DNA of 49,506 nucleotides, taken from contig JAGXIQ010000080.1 of NCBI GenBank assembly GCA_024635625.1, forward strand, positions 1-49,506, written 5' to 3'. How positions within the stretch are numbered: the stretch's first letter is position 1; every line of letters starts with the position of its first letter. Of this stretch, positions 25,236 to 34,715 are shown one piece after another. The notes under the pieces are model-generated. The model searched no databases. It saw only the letters and a program-made list of their open reading frames with translations, and was not told the DNA's origin. This DNA comes from Loktanella sp. (GTDB lineage Bacteria > Pseudomonadota > Alphaproteobacteria > Rhodobacterales > Rhodobacteraceae). Made by a program: the position numbers and the translations under genes.

Positions 25236-26411
25236 ATGACCGAATGGAATAAGCGCACCAAAGCGGTGCACGCAGGCACCCGCCGCAGCCAGTACAACGA
25301 AGTATCTGAAGCGATATTTTTGACCCAGGGTTTTGTCTACAATACCGCAGAGGAAGCGCAGCAGCGGTTCCTGAAGGCTGGTGATGACGAGTTCATCTAC
25401 GCTAGATACGGCAACCCTACGACGGCCATGTTCGAAGACCGCATCGCCGCTATTGAGGGGGCAGAAGATGCCTTTGCTACCGCATCGGGCATGGCTGCTG
25501 TGTCAGGTGCGCTGATGTCAGTGTTAAAGGCTGGTGACCATGTCGTGAGCGCCCGCGCTCTGTTCGGCTCTTGCCTTTATGTCTTGGACGAAGTGCTGAC
25601 CCGGTTCGGTGTAGAGGTGACTTTCGTCGATGGAACCGATTTGGACCAGTGGGAGGCGGCACTTCGCCCAGACACCAAAATCGCTTTTTTCGAAAGTATC
25701 TCGAACCCGGCGCTTGAGGTGGCCGACATAAAGGCCATCGCCGATCTGGCCCACGCCAAAGGTGCGATGGTCATGGTCGACAACGTATTTGCGACGCCAG
25801 TATATTCCCGCGCTTTGGAACTTGGCGCTGATGCGGTCATTTATTCCGCGACCAAACATATCGACGGGCAGGGTCGTGCGTTGGCGGGGGTGATCCTTGG
25901 CTCGAAAGAGTTCATCCGCGGCAGGGTCGAGCCGTACATGAAGCATACAGGCGGATCCATGTCGCCATTCACGGCGTGGATGCTGGTCAAGGGACTAGAG
26001 CACATGGACCTGCGCGTGCGCGCACAGACCGCCTCGGCGCTGCACATCGCAAAGGGGCTGGAAGGCCACCCTAAGTTGAAGCGCGTGATTTACCCCGGTC
26101 TTGAAAGTCATCCGCAGTATGCGGTGTGTATGGCGCAGATGGGCGTTGGCGGGACCGTGCTTTCGATTGATACAGGTTCGCAAGAAGCGTCGTTTAAGAT
26201 TTTGAATGCGTTGGAAATTTTTCTAATTTCCAATAATCTTGGCGATGCGAAATCCATTGCGACGCCACCAGCTGCCACGACGCACCAGCGTCTGCCCGAT
26301 GCGCAAAAGGCGCACCTTGGCATCACGCCTGGATTGATTCGTCTGTCGGTCGGACTCGAAGATCAGGACGATCTTTTAAGTGATTTGCTTGCTGCACTGG
26401 ACGCCGCCTAA
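25236..26411 (+). CDS. metZ: O-succinylhomoserine sulfhydrylase
   Basis: A PLP-dependent Cys/Met-metabolism enzyme of 391 residues. It makes homocysteine from O-succinylhomoserine and sulfide. The PLP lysine is Lys207 in YSATKHIDGQGR, and the Asp binding the pyridine nitrogen is Asp182 in MVMVDNVFATP. Other family marks are FIYARYGNPTT and the C-terminal ATPPAATTHQRL and LIRLSVGLED. ATG at 25236 follows an AAGGG site. Expression should fall when SAM is high, via the upstream riboswitch and attenuator. Cystathionine gamma-synthase-like enzymes are close relatives, but the SAM-II context and sequence favour MetZ. Confidence 0.95.
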   Translation: MTEWNKRTKAVHAGTRRSQYNEVSEAIFLTQGFVYNTAEEAQQRFLKAGDDEFIYARYGNPTTAMFEDRIAAIEGAEDAFATASGMAAVSGALMSVLKAGDHVVSARALFGSCLYVLDEVLTRFGVEVTFVDGTDLDQWEAALRPDTKIAFFESISNPALEVADIKAIADLAHAKGAMVMVDNVFATPVYSRALELGADAVIYSATKHIDGQGRALAGVILGSKEFIRGRVEPYMKHTGGSMSPFTAWMLVKGLEHMDLRVRAQTASALHIAKGLEGHPKLKRVIYPGLESHPQYAVCMAQMGVGGTVLSIDTGSQEASFKILNALEIFLISNNLGDAKSIATPPAATTHQRLPDAQKAHLGITPGLIRLSVGLEDQDDLLSDLLAALDAA

Positions 26412-26537
26412 CGTTTCGTCGCATCGTGTCCCTGGCTGCAGGGTGCGACATTTCGTTAAACTGTGGCAATATGATTGGACAGTTAATCACGACACTCCAT
26501 CTAAGGGGTCGTGAACCGTGATAGGGGGCCTCGTGCC
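26412..26537. promoter_or_regulatory. Leader region of folE2 with inverted repeats
   Basis: Two symmetrical elements are visible. TTAAACTGT and ACAGTTAA flank 14 bp that include a TATGAT -10-like box (about 26456-26486). A perfect TCACGAC/GTCGTGA hairpin stem follows (about 26487-26514) and would form in the mRNA just before the ribosome site. Either could regulate folE2. No protein can be assigned; Zur is a candidate only because folE2 is often zinc-regulated elsewhere. Confidence 0.35.
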
Positions 26538-27641
26538 ATGAACCATCAGTCCCGTGATCTTGAACGTCAGCCCAGTCGGGCCGAGGCGGAAGCTGCACTT
26601 AGCCTGTTGCGGCGGTGGGTGGCGGACGCCACTCCAGAAGAGGTCACAACGCTCGACCCGCTCGTGTCCCGTCTGTTGCCGGGGCAGACCTTGTCGAACT
26701 ATCCTGCTCTTGCGCGCGCCTATCCTGAAGATTTTGCAGTCGATGCGGCCTATAAAGCTTCTTTGCCAGACTTGCAGAACGGCCCGTCCAGCCTGATCCG
26801 CGGTGCGCAGCAGCAAATTCAGCATGTTGGGATTTCCAACTTTCGACTGCCCATTCGGTTCCATACGCGTGACAACGGCGACCTGACGCTGGAGACCAGC
26901 GTGACAGGCACCGTGTCGCTGGAGGCCGAGAAGAAGGGCATCAACATGTCCCGGATCATGCGTACATTCTACAAGCACGCCGAGGAAACATTCAGCTTCG
27001 AAGTCATCGAACTGGCGTTGGACGCCTACATGGACGACCTTGAAAGTTTTGACGCCCGCATCCAGATGCGGTTTAGTTTTCCGATGAAGGTGCAAAGCCT
27101 TCGGTCTGGGCTGACCGGTTATCAATATTACGATGTCGCGCTGGAACTCGTCGAAAGTGCCGGCGTGAGGCGCAAGATTGTGCATTTGGATTACGTTTAT
27201 TCCAGCACTTGCCCATGCTCTTTGGAATTGTCCGAACACGCCCGCCAATTCAGGGGGCAGTTGGCGACGCCGCATTCGCAACGGTCGGTCGCGCGCATTT
27301 CAGTTCTGCTGGAACCAGATCAGCCGGTTCTGTGGTTCGAAGATTTGATCGAGATGGCCCGCGCTGCGGTGCCTACGGAAACGCAAGTAATGGTGAAGCG
27401 AGAGGACGAACAAGCCTTTGCTGAATTGAATGCGGCCAATCCAATCTTCGTCGAGGACGCAGCGCGTTTGTTCACCGAGCAACTGCATCTTGATCAGCGT
27501 ATCAGCGATTTCCGAGTGATTGCCAGCCACCAGGAAAGCCTGCACAGCCACGATGCCGTGTCGGTGTTGACTGAAGGGCCGACATTTGCCGCGCAGTCGC
27601 TAGATCCGCGTCTTTTTGCGTCACTGTTCCACGTCGGTTAA
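26538..27641 (+). CDS. folE2: GTP cyclohydrolase FolE2 (type IB)
   Basis: The 367-residue enzyme opens GTP to 7,8-dihydroneopterin triphosphate, the entry to folate (and queuosine) synthesis. FolE2 enzymes work with metals other than zinc, so they replace FolE when zinc is scarce. The active-site cysteine motif is YSSTCPCS (Cys225, Cys227). Other family blocks are VGISNFRLPI, VSLEAEKKGINMSRIMRTFY and the C-terminal ASHQESLHSHDAV. ATG at 26538 has AGGGGG about 10 nt upstream. folB and folP lie 11 kb downstream. It is probably transcribed on its own. Confidence 0.95.
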   Translation: MNHQSRDLERQPSRAEAEAALSLLRRWVADATPEEVTTLDPLVSRLLPGQTLSNYPALARAYPEDFAVDAAYKASLPDLQNGPSSLIRGAQQQIQHVGISNFRLPIRFHTRDNGDLTLETSVTGTVSLEAEKKGINMSRIMRTFYKHAEETFSFEVIELALDAYMDDLESFDARIQMRFSFPMKVQSLRSGLTGYQYYDVALELVESAGVRRKIVHLDYVYSSTCPCSLELSEHARQFRGQLATPHSQRSVARISVLLEPDQPVLWFEDLIEMARAAVPTETQVMVKREDEQAFAELNAANPIFVEDAARLFTEQLHLDQRISDFRVIASHQESLHSHDAVSVLTEGPTFAAQSLDPRLFASLFHVG

Positions 27642-27688
27642 TGTGAACGTGTGCCGCCGCTTGACAGCGCGGCGGCCACAATGCACCT

Positions 27689-27707
27689 CAGGTCTATGAT
27701 AGACCTG
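27689..27707. repeat. Perfect 9-bp palindrome over the trkH start codon
   Basis: CAGGTCTAT and ATAGACCTG flank a single G at 27698 and cover the ATG at 27696. In the mRNA it would form a hairpin without a usable loop, so a DNA-binding dimer is as plausible as RNA folding. Confidence 0.5.
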
Positions 27708-29144
27708 CGCCCCGTTGGATATGTTATCGGCCTTCTGGTCGCCACGCTGGGGCTGACCATGTTGCCGTCTTTCGTGGCGGACCTTTTGGCTGAAAATGGT
27801 CATTGGCCGATCTTCCTTGAATCCGCGATCATTACGTTTCTGACCGGCAGCTTGATCGCCATCGCTTGCGCTAATGGCGTTACATCGGGATTGACTATCC
27901 GCCAGACGTTCCTGCTGACGTCGACAATCTGGATCACATTGCCGCTTTTCGGCGCAATTCCATTTATTATCGGGGCCACCAACTGCGATTTCACTGACGC
28001 ATATTTCGAAGCGATGTCAGGTCTTACAACGACAGGAGCGACTGTCCTTGGCGGATTAGAGGCGCTGCCTGAAGGCATCAAGTTGTGGCGCGGTACGCTG
28101 CAATGGCTTGGCGGCATCGGTATCATCGTTGTGGCGATGGTGTTCTTGCCAGAACTGCGGGTCGGCGGCATGCAGATCTTTCGATCTGAATCCTTTGAGA
28201 CGATGGGGAAAATCCTGCCACGTGCGGGTCAGATCGCGTCTAGCATTTCCGTTATCTACGTCGGTCTGACCATCGCCTGCGGTCTGACTTATAACGCGCT
28301 GGGAATGCCCGCGTTTGATGCGCTCGTACACGCTATGACGACATTATCAACTGGCGGCATGGCAAACACTGACGCGTCATTCGGGCTGTATGGCGCGGGC
28401 ATCCACTATGTTGGCACGTTTTTCATGATTTCTGCCGCACTGCCTTTCGTGCGATATGTCCAGATGCTGGGCGGGACGAGCATGCCATTGTTGCGTGACA
28501 GTCAGGTTCGGACATTCCTTGGCATCATTCCGGTATGTGTGTTGTTGATAACGGCGTGGGTCTGGGGCCGCGAAGGGCAGGTCACCGAGATTGCCTTCCG
28601 CGAATCCCTGTTCAATGTCGTCTCGATCATCTCGGGCACTGGCTATGCCAGCGCGAACTACATGACTTGGGGTACATTTCCCGTCGTGATGTTCTTTTTC
28701 ATTGGTTTGATCGGTGGCTGTGCAGGGTCAACTGCCTGTTCGATTAAGGTGTTCCGCTACCAACTGTTGTTTGCTTCGTTAAAAGCGCAGATCCGGCAAA
28801 TTCATTCGCCCCATGGTATCTTTGTCCCTCGCTATGAGGGGCGACCAGTGGCACCGGACGTCCTGAATTCCGTCATGGCGTTGTTCGTTGCCTTCATCCT
28901 GCTGCTTGGGCTATTTTCCGTGCTGCTAGGCCTGACAGGGCTGGATTTTATCACCTCTGTGTCCGGTGCGGCGACAGCACTTGCGAACGTGGGGCCCGGC
29001 CTTGGCAATCAGATCGGGCCTGCGGGCAATTTCGAAGGTCTGAACAACACGGCCAAGTGGCTTCTTGCCGCAGCCATGTGGATTGGCCGATTAGAAATTA
29101 TGGTGGTGCTGGTTATCATGACACGCAGGTTTTGGCGGAACTGA
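27696..29144 (+). CDS. trkH: TrkH-family potassium uptake protein
   Basis: The membrane subunit of a Trk/Ktr K+ transporter (482 residues from this start). The four pore loops are visible: MSGLTTTGATVL, MTTLSTGGMA, ISGTGYASA and ALANVGPGLGN, each with the filter glycine. About ten membrane helices accompany them. LQWLGGIGIIVV and LPFVRYVQMLGG are typical of TrkH. A nearby ATG at 27681 gives five more residues; I prefer 27696, where AGG lies just upstream and the hydrophobic start fits. The cytoplasmic NAD-binding partner TrkA is not in the window. The start codon sits in a 9-bp palindrome. Confidence 0.93.
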   Translation: MIDLRPVGYVIGLLVATLGLTMLPSFVADLLAENGHWPIFLESAIITFLTGSLIAIACANGVTSGLTIRQTFLLTSTIWITLPLFGAIPFIIGATNCDFTDAYFEAMSGLTTTGATVLGGLEALPEGIKLWRGTLQWLGGIGIIVVAMVFLPELRVGGMQIFRSESFETMGKILPRAGQIASSISVIYVGLTIACGLTYNALGMPAFDALVHAMTTLSTGGMANTDASFGLYGAGIHYVGTFFMISAALPFVRYVQMLGGTSMPLLRDSQVRTFLGIIPVCVLLITAWVWGREGQVTEIAFRESLFNVVSIISGTGYASANYMTWGTFPVVMFFFIGLIGGCAGSTACSIKVFRYQLLFASLKAQIRQIHSPHGIFVPRYEGRPVAPDVLNSVMALFVAFILLLGLFSVLLGLTGLDFITSVSGAATALANVGPGLGNQIGPAGNFEGLNNTAKWLLAAAMWIGRLEIMVVLVIMTRRFWRN

Positions 29145-29179
29145 TTGTGTGAGGCCGGGATGCGCCTGGCCCCAGTCCT

Positions 29180-30964
29180 TTACCAGCAGCTTACCAGAAC
29201 GGTGCTTTCCGCAGCGCGAAGAGTCAGGGTTTCTGGCGGCATAAAGGCCAACGTGTCGGTTGTTTGTGCCATAATGCCTGCGTCGCGCAAAGCTGCGACA
29301 ATGCGGTCCGCGTCCACGATGAAGCTGACATCCGGCGGTAACACCTGACCGTTCGTTACAGTCTTTGGCAGCAGCATCCCAAGAACGGCCCCGCCATTGT
29401 CGAATACGGGGCCACCAGCGTCGCCATCTTGGGCGGTTAGCGCAAGGCGCTTAAGAGATTCCTCGCCTTTCAATCCACGGATATCGGCCAGCCGACCAAA
29501 AGTCAGCGTTGGGGTCACCAGAACACCGCCATAGGGATAACCTGCTACGGCGATTTCTGTCTGTATGCGCGGTACCTGCGTTTGAAAGGCTGCGACGGAT
29601 TGCGGCGATAGCTTATCCTGCGGTTGCAGCACGGCGATGCCAAGATCTTCGTCCCGTAGCGTGACGATGGCGAGGTGGCTGCCGTCGATGCTGATCTCAT
29701 CACAGGATGCGACAGCGGTTGCATCGGTCAGCACATGACCATTGGTGTCGACGTAGAACCCGGTGCGCGACATCTTTGGCTTGCGGATTTGTAGGCCAGC
29801 AACGAGGTCGATGGCCTGATCTTCGTTCGGGCGCGCGATGGCGGGGTCCAGCACACCGCTTATAGTGTTGAAGCTGGCCCGCATTTCGTCACGGATACGG
29901 CTAAAGCGGCCGGTGTCACCGGCGGGCCAGATCAGAGCAAACCCTTTGATCTGCCCGTTGTCTAGACGCGCGTTCACGTAGGATTGGACCTCGGCGTTTG
30001 CGCCTGAAATCTCAAAGCTTGCATCGCGGCGCGTGCGATCACCGTCGGGTGGAAAAATCTTAAGCGTCTGGAGGATTTCATAAAGGCCGAATAGACGGTT
30101 CTGGTCGCCTTCCTGACTGATCAAGAGCACTTGCGCTGGGATATCCCCCTTTGGACCAAATCGGGCAAAGGGTGGTTCGTACTGTAGAAAACTGACGACG
30201 CCCGTCGGGATCATCACTTCGACGCCTGCGGCTGTGTCACGCACCAGTTGCAGGTTCATGCCGTCCAACACTGCATTGTAGGCGCCGACAAGTTTCGCCC
30301 GCTGCGTGGTGGTCAAAATGCCCGTCGGTGCGAAACCTTGTGCCAATTGCCACGCTTCCATGGCGCTGCGGGTGCCACGTCCAAAGGCGCCGTCGATACT
30401 GGAGTCGTAGAAACCAGCCCACGCCATCGCGGTTTGCAGCATTTGCTTTTCGGATTGTGTCAGGGCCTGCTCTGACACACGGGCCTCTTGCACAGTTTCG
30501 TCAGGCTGGGCCGCCAAGGACGCGGGCGTATCGCTTATTGGCGCGGCGACCGCTGCGATATCCATCTGCGCTGTCGTCGACTGGGGCGTCGTTACGGCGT
30601 CTGGCGTCGCTGCGGCAACTGGTGTTGCACCAGCAGCAGGCCAGAACTGCGGACCGAAACGTTCGCCATTGGTTAGAAAAGCATCGCCGGGGGCAATCCC
30701 CTCGCGGCGCAGACCAAGCAAAGCATCAGTTGCGGCTTCGCGGTCAGCATATGGGCCCATGACGATCGCATACCATGTGCGACCCAGACCAAAGCCCGCG
30801 ACATTGTCCCGACGCGCGGCATAGACGCGCACGCGGGTGTCGGCCGCGGTCTGGCTTGGTTGCGCCTCTAACTGAATCCATGTCCCGTCCTGCGACTGTG
30901 CCACCACCTCATGGGTCGTGAAAGTCATAGCAATGGCCAATATCCAGATCGCAATGCGCTTCAT
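29180..30964 (-). CDS. Secreted trypsin-like pseudo-protease with SPOR and peptidoglycan-binding domains
   Basis: A 594-residue exported protein. A signal peptide covers residues 1-22, a SPOR-like repeat about 27-95, a PGRP-type peptidoglycan-binding domain about 168-225, and a trypsin-like domain about 395-560. In the protease domain the canonical His position reads TDATAV (Thr416 instead of His), and the Ser position reads GDAGGPV (Ala516 instead of Ser). Asp440 is kept. Two of three catalytic residues are therefore missing, and proteolysis by the usual mechanism is excluded. A role as a peptidoglycan-bound binding or sensing protein in the periplasm is possible. It is divergent from glyQ. 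Confidence 0.87.
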   Translation of the reverse strand: MKRIAIWILAIAMTFTTHEVVAQSQDGTWIQLEAQPSQTAADTRVRVYAARRDNVAGFGLGRTWYAIVMGPYADREAATDALLGLRREGIAPGDAFLTNGERFGPQFWPAAGATPVAAATPDAVTTPQSTTAQMDIAAVAAPISDTPASLAAQPDETVQEARVSEQALTQSEKQMLQTAMAWAGFYDSSIDGAFGRGTRSAMEAWQLAQGFAPTGILTTTQRAKLVGAYNAVLDGMNLQLVRDTAAGVEVMIPTGVVSFLQYEPPFARFGPKGDIPAQVLLISQEGDQNRLFGLYEILQTLKIFPPDGDRTRRDASFEISGANAEVQSYVNARLDNGQIKGFALIWPAGDTGRFSRIRDEMRASFNTISGVLDPAIARPNEDQAIDLVAGLQIRKPKMSRTGFYVDTNGHVLTDATAVASCDEISIDGSHLAIVTLRDEDLGIAVLQPQDKLSPQSVAAFQTQVPRIQTEIAVAGYPYGGVLVTPTLTFGRLADIRGLKGEESLKRLALTAQDGDAGGPVFDNGGAVLGMLLPKTVTNGQVLPPDVSFIVDADRIVAALRDAGIMAQTTDTLAFMPPETLTLRAAESTVLVSCW

Positions 30965-31134
30965 GTAACCAATACCCTTCAACAGCGATGTCCCGTGTCC
31001 GCGCGGCGTTTTAACAGCTACCCGGTAATCCGCAGCACAATTCGGCGTGTTCCCGCCTAAATTAAGCGGTTGTGGCACGATTGACCCTTTGCGCAGTCCC
31101 GCCTATGGATCGGGCACGTTGAAAAGAGGGCGAC

Positions 31135-32055
31135 ATGGCCGACCAACCGCGCAGTTTTCAAGAGATCATCCTGCGGCTGCAGACCTATTGGGCCAGCCAA
31201 GGCTGCGCCATGCTGCAACCCTACGACATGGAAGTCGGGGCAGGGACCTTTCACCCGGCCACCACTTTGCGTGCATTGGGTAGCAAGCCTTGGGCAGCAG
31301 CGTACGTGCAGCCCTCGCGTCGCCCCACTGATGGCCGCTACGGCGAGAACCCGAACCGTCTTCAGCATTACTATCAGTATCAGGTTATCATCAAACCTAG
31401 TCCGCCAAACTTGCAGGATCTTTATATGGGATCACTGAAGGCTATTGGCATCGACGCATCGCTGCACGATGTCCGATTTGTAGAGGATGACTGGGAATCC
31501 CCGACGCTTGGCGCATGGGGGCTGGGCTGGGAAGTCTGGTGCGACGGCATGGAAGTGTCGCAATTCACTTATTTCCAGCAAGTGGGTGGCCACGACTGTA
31601 GCCCCGTAAGTGGAGAGCTAACCTACGGTTTGGAACGGTTGGCGATGTATGTCCTTGGTGTTGATCATGTTATGGATATGCCATTCAACGCCCCCGACGC
31701 GCCGATCCCTCTGACCTATGGCGACATCTTTTTACAGACCGAACAGGAATACGCCCGTTGGAACTTTGACGTGGCGGATACCGACACGCTGCTGCAACAC
31801 TTCAAAGATGCTGAAGCAGAATGTGCCCGCATCCTGGCCTGCGACGCGACCGATCCCAAAACCGGCAAGACGATCCGCATGGCCCATCCGGCATATGATC
31901 AAGCAATCAAAGCAAGTCACCTCTTCAACTTGTTGGACGCGCGCGGCGTAATCTCTGTGACAGAGCGTCAGGCTTATATTGGTCGGGTGCGAACTTTGGC
32001 CAAGGCCTGCGCCGACGCCTTTGTGCAAACCCCAGCTGGCGGGGCTGCAGCGTGA
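31135..32055 (+). CDS. glyQ: Glycine-tRNA ligase alpha subunit
   Basis: The alpha chain (306 residues) of the tetrameric bacterial-type glycyl-tRNA synthetase, which holds the catalytic class II core. Family blocks are clear: [25 protein letters not shown] at the start, [23 protein letters not shown] (motif 2 region) and [15 protein letters not shown] (motif 3 region). Its stop overlaps the GTG start of the small membrane-protein gene by 4 nt. The beta subunit follows that gene. AAAGAGGGCGAC before the ATG provides the ribosome site. Confidence 0.98.
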   Translation: MADQPRSFQEIILRLQTYWASQGCAMLQPYDMEVGAGTFHPATTLRALGSKPWAAAYVQPSRRPTDGRYGENPNRLQHYYQYQVIIKPSPPNLQDLYMGSLKAIGIDASLHDVRFVEDDWESPTLGAWGLGWEVWCDGMEVSQFTYFQQVGGHDCSPVSGELTYGLERLAMYVLGVDHVMDMPFNAPDAPIPLTYGDIFLQTEQEYARWNFDVADTDTLLQHFKDAEAECARILACDATDPKTGKTIRMAHPAYDQAIKASHLFNLLDARGVISVTERQAYIGRVRTLAKACADAFVQTPAGGAAA

Positions 32056-32579
32056 TCGCAAAACTTTGGATTGGTGGCATCATGTTGACAGCATTGATCG
32101 CAGGTATCGCCCTGTATTATCTGCAAGTCTATGCCTACTATGATGAAATCGCGCCTGCCGACGCCAACGTCCAAATGGTGTCATTGACAGGCGGCGATGC
32201 CGAGTTGGTTGCCTTCGATAATTTTCAGGCGATTGACAGTAACAGCAGCCCTCTGCGCTACCGTGCTTGCTACGACATGCCTGCCAGCCTGGCGATGCTG
32301 ACAGAGACCTACCAGATCGTCGACGGCGCAGAGCCGCGCGTCGCGCCGGGTTGGTTCGACTGCTTTGACGCAGAGCAGATCGGTGCGGACCTGCAAAGCG
32401 GGATCGCAGTCGGGTTTTTGGGCCAGAAGGACGTGAAATACGGCATCGACCGGATCGTGGCTGTCTACCCCGATGGCCGGGCCTACGCCTGGCACCAAAT
32501 CAACGCCTGTGGCGAAGTCGTATTTGACGGCAATCCCGCCCCCGAAGGCTGCCCACCCCCGCCAGAAAGCACGCGCTGA
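32052..32579 (+). CDS. Small membrane-anchored protein of unknown function between glyQ and glyS
   Basis: A 175-residue protein with one N-terminal hydrophobic helix (about residues 4-24), so it is an anchored periplasmic protein. The rest has three to four cysteines (RACYDMP, FDCFD, NACGEV, EGCPPP) and conserved-looking [22 protein letters not shown] recall such proteins in Rhodobacterales between the two glycyl-tRNA synthetase genes (a domain of unknown function, DUF6446 from memory). The start is GTG overlapping the glyQ stop (GTGA). The stop overlaps the glyS ATG by one base (TGATG). Function unknown; its link to the synthetase is only genetic. Confidence 0.82.
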   Translation: MIAKLWIGGIMLTALIAGIALYYLQVYAYYDEIAPADANVQMVSLTGGDAELVAFDNFQAIDSNSSPLRYRACYDMPASLAMLTETYQIVDGAEPRVAPGWFDCFDAEQIGADLQSGIAVGFLGQKDVKYGIDRIVAVYPDGRAYAWHQINACGEVVFDGNPAPEGCPPPPESTR

Positions 32580-34627
32580 TGTCCGACCTGTTGATCGAAC
32601 TCTTTTCCGAGGAAATTCCCGCCCGCATGCAAGCGCAGGCCGCGTCTGACCTTAAAAAACTGCTGACCAACGGCCTGGTAGAGGCTGGCCTGACATACGC
32701 CTCTGCTGCAGCCTTTGCGACACCCCGTCGCCTGACGCTTTCAGTCGAAGATCTGACGACCGAGAGTCGCGCCGTGCGTGAAGAGCGCAAGGGCCCGAAG
32801 GTCGGCGCGCCCGAAAAGGCGCTGGAGGGGTTTTTGCGTTCGACGGGGCTGACGGTCGATCAGTTGGAACAGCGCGATGATAAGAAGGGTGCCTTTTACG
32901 TTGCCGTGATCGAGAAGCCGGGGCGCCTTGCCGCAGACATCGTGGCCGAAGTTATGGAACAGACAATTCGCAACTTCCCTTGGCCGAAATCTATGCGTTG
33001 GGGCAATGGCAGCTTACGTTGGGTGCGCCCACTGCATTCCATCCTGTGCATCCTTGTCGGCGATGATGGGGCAGAGATCGTGGCGTTTGACGTTGACGGT
33101 ATCACGTCAGGCAACACCACACGTGGCCACCGCTTTATGGGGCCAGACGCATTTTCTGTAACGTCTTTTGACGATTACGAGGCGAAGCTAAAGCGCGCAC
33201 GCGTGATGCTGCGCAGCGACGAACGCGCAGATGCGATATGGCAGGATGCGACATCTCAGGCTTTTGCCAACGGGCTAGAGGTCGTCGAGGATAACGGGCT
33301 GTTGGCAGAGGTCGCTGGCCTTGTTGAATGGCCCGTCGTGCTGATGGGGCGGATCGACGATGAGTTCCTCGAACTGCCACCAGAAGTGCTGCAGACCTCG
33401 ATGAAGGAACATCAAAAGTTCTTCTCGGTCCGTAACCCCAAGACTGGGCGTATTGAACGCTTTGTCACTGTCGCAAATATTGTGACTGCTGATGATGGTG
33501 CCACGATCCTGAACGGTAACCAGCGTGTGCTGTTAGCGCGACTTTCGGACGCCAAGTTCTTCTGGGACAACGACCTTCGGGTCGCCAAGGCTGGTATGGC
33601 GCCATGGCTGGACGGTCTTGCAAATGTGACATTCCACAACAAACTTGGCTCTCAGCGGGACCGGATTGACCGGATCGCCGCACTCGCTCGGGAAATTGCG
33701 CCTGCTGTCGGTGCCGACCCGGATCAGGCGTTTGAAGCCGCGCAAATCGCCAAGGCTGACCTTAGGTCGGAAATGGTCGGTGAGTTTCCCGAACTACAGG
33801 GCCTGATGGGGCGCTATTATGCCTTGGCCGCTGGCCGCGACGCCGCTGTTGCCGCTGCGTCCGAAGAGCATTGGAAGCCGATGGGTCCCTCTGATGCTGT
33901 GCCGACCGCGCCTGTGTCGGTCGCTGTGGCGCTGGCCGACAAGCTAGACACACTGACGGGGTTCTGGGCCATTGACGAGAAGCCTACAGGGTCGAAGGAC
34001 CCGTTTGCTCTACGACGTGCGGCGCTGGGTGTGATCCGGCTGGTGCTGGAAAATGACCTCCGCTTGCCGCTTTCCAACGGTTTTGGGGCAAAGGACTGGT
34101 CAGCGCATTTGCTAGCCTTCTTCCACGACCGCCTGAAAGTCTACTTAAAGGACCAGGGCGTCCGGCACGACGTAATCGATGCCTGCATCGCGATGCCCGG
34201 GAATGACGACCTGACGTTGCTTGTCAAACGGGCCAAGGCACTTCAAGCCACGCTGGAAACAGACGACGGCGAGAATTTGATCCAAGGTTTTAAACGGGCC
34301 AACAACATCCTGACACAGGCAGAAGAAAAGGACGGCGTCGAATACTCTTACGGGGCCGAGGTTAAATTCGCTGCGGATGACGCAGAGAAGGACCTTTTTG
34401 CTGCCCTCGACACCGCCGAGGCAATGATTGCTCCGGCGATGGCGCAAGAGGATTTTGGCGCAGCTATGGCGGCTATGGCCAGCCTACGCGCGCCCATCGA
34501 CCGCTTCTTTACTGATGTGCAGGTGAATGCCGAAAGCCAGATTTTGCGCCGCAACCGCCTGAACCTGCTGTCGCGAATTCGTACGATATGCATCTCGGTT
34601 GCTGATTTGACTAAAATCGAAGGGTAA
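32579..34627 (+). CDS. glyS: Glycine-tRNA ligase beta subunit
   Basis: The beta chain (682 residues) of glycyl-tRNA synthetase, responsible for tRNA binding. It begins [18 protein letters not shown], a family hallmark. FATPRRLTLSVEDL, GNGSLRWVRPLHSILC, FWDNDLRVAKAGM and the DALRR-type tRNA-binding tail near DPFALRRAALGVIRL follow. It is coupled by TGATG to the preceding small gene, so the three genes form one unit. Length is normal for the family. Confidence 0.97.
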   Translation: MSDLLIELFSEEIPARMQAQAASDLKKLLTNGLVEAGLTYASAAAFATPRRLTLSVEDLTTESRAVREERKGPKVGAPEKALEGFLRSTGLTVDQLEQRDDKKGAFYVAVIEKPGRLAADIVAEVMEQTIRNFPWPKSMRWGNGSLRWVRPLHSILCILVGDDGAEIVAFDVDGITSGNTTRGHRFMGPDAFSVTSFDDYEAKLKRARVMLRSDERADAIWQDATSQAFANGLEVVEDNGLLAEVAGLVEWPVVLMGRIDDEFLELPPEVLQTSMKEHQKFFSVRNPKTGRIERFVTVANIVTADDGATILNGNQRVLLARLSDAKFFWDNDLRVAKAGMAPWLDGLANVTFHNKLGSQRDRIDRIAALAREIAPAVGADPDQAFEAAQIAKADLRSEMVGEFPELQGLMGRYYALAAGRDAAVAAASEEHWKPMGPSDAVPTAPVSVAVALADKLDTLTGFWAIDEKPTGSKDPFALRRAALGVIRLVLENDLRLPLSNGFGAKDWSAHLLAFFHDRLKVYLKDQGVRHDVIDACIAMPGNDDLTLLVKRAKALQATLETDDGENLIQGFKRANNILTQAEEKDGVEYSYGAEVKFAADDAEKDLFAALDTAEAMIAPAMAQEDFGAAMAAMASLRAPIDRFFTDVQVNAESQILRRNRLNLLSRIRTICISVADLTKIEG

Positions 34628-34715
34628 CGCTGCGATCGTTGTCGCATGCTGTTACCTTTCCTTTACACGCGTCGGCCGCAAGGCCTATGCTGCACGCGAA
34701 CAAGAGGATGCCGCA

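Noticed and set aside
34633-34649. TGCGA/TCGCA inverted repeat between glyS and the PPDK-like gene
   Set aside because: Five-base arms occur by chance at this frequency; no T tract follows.
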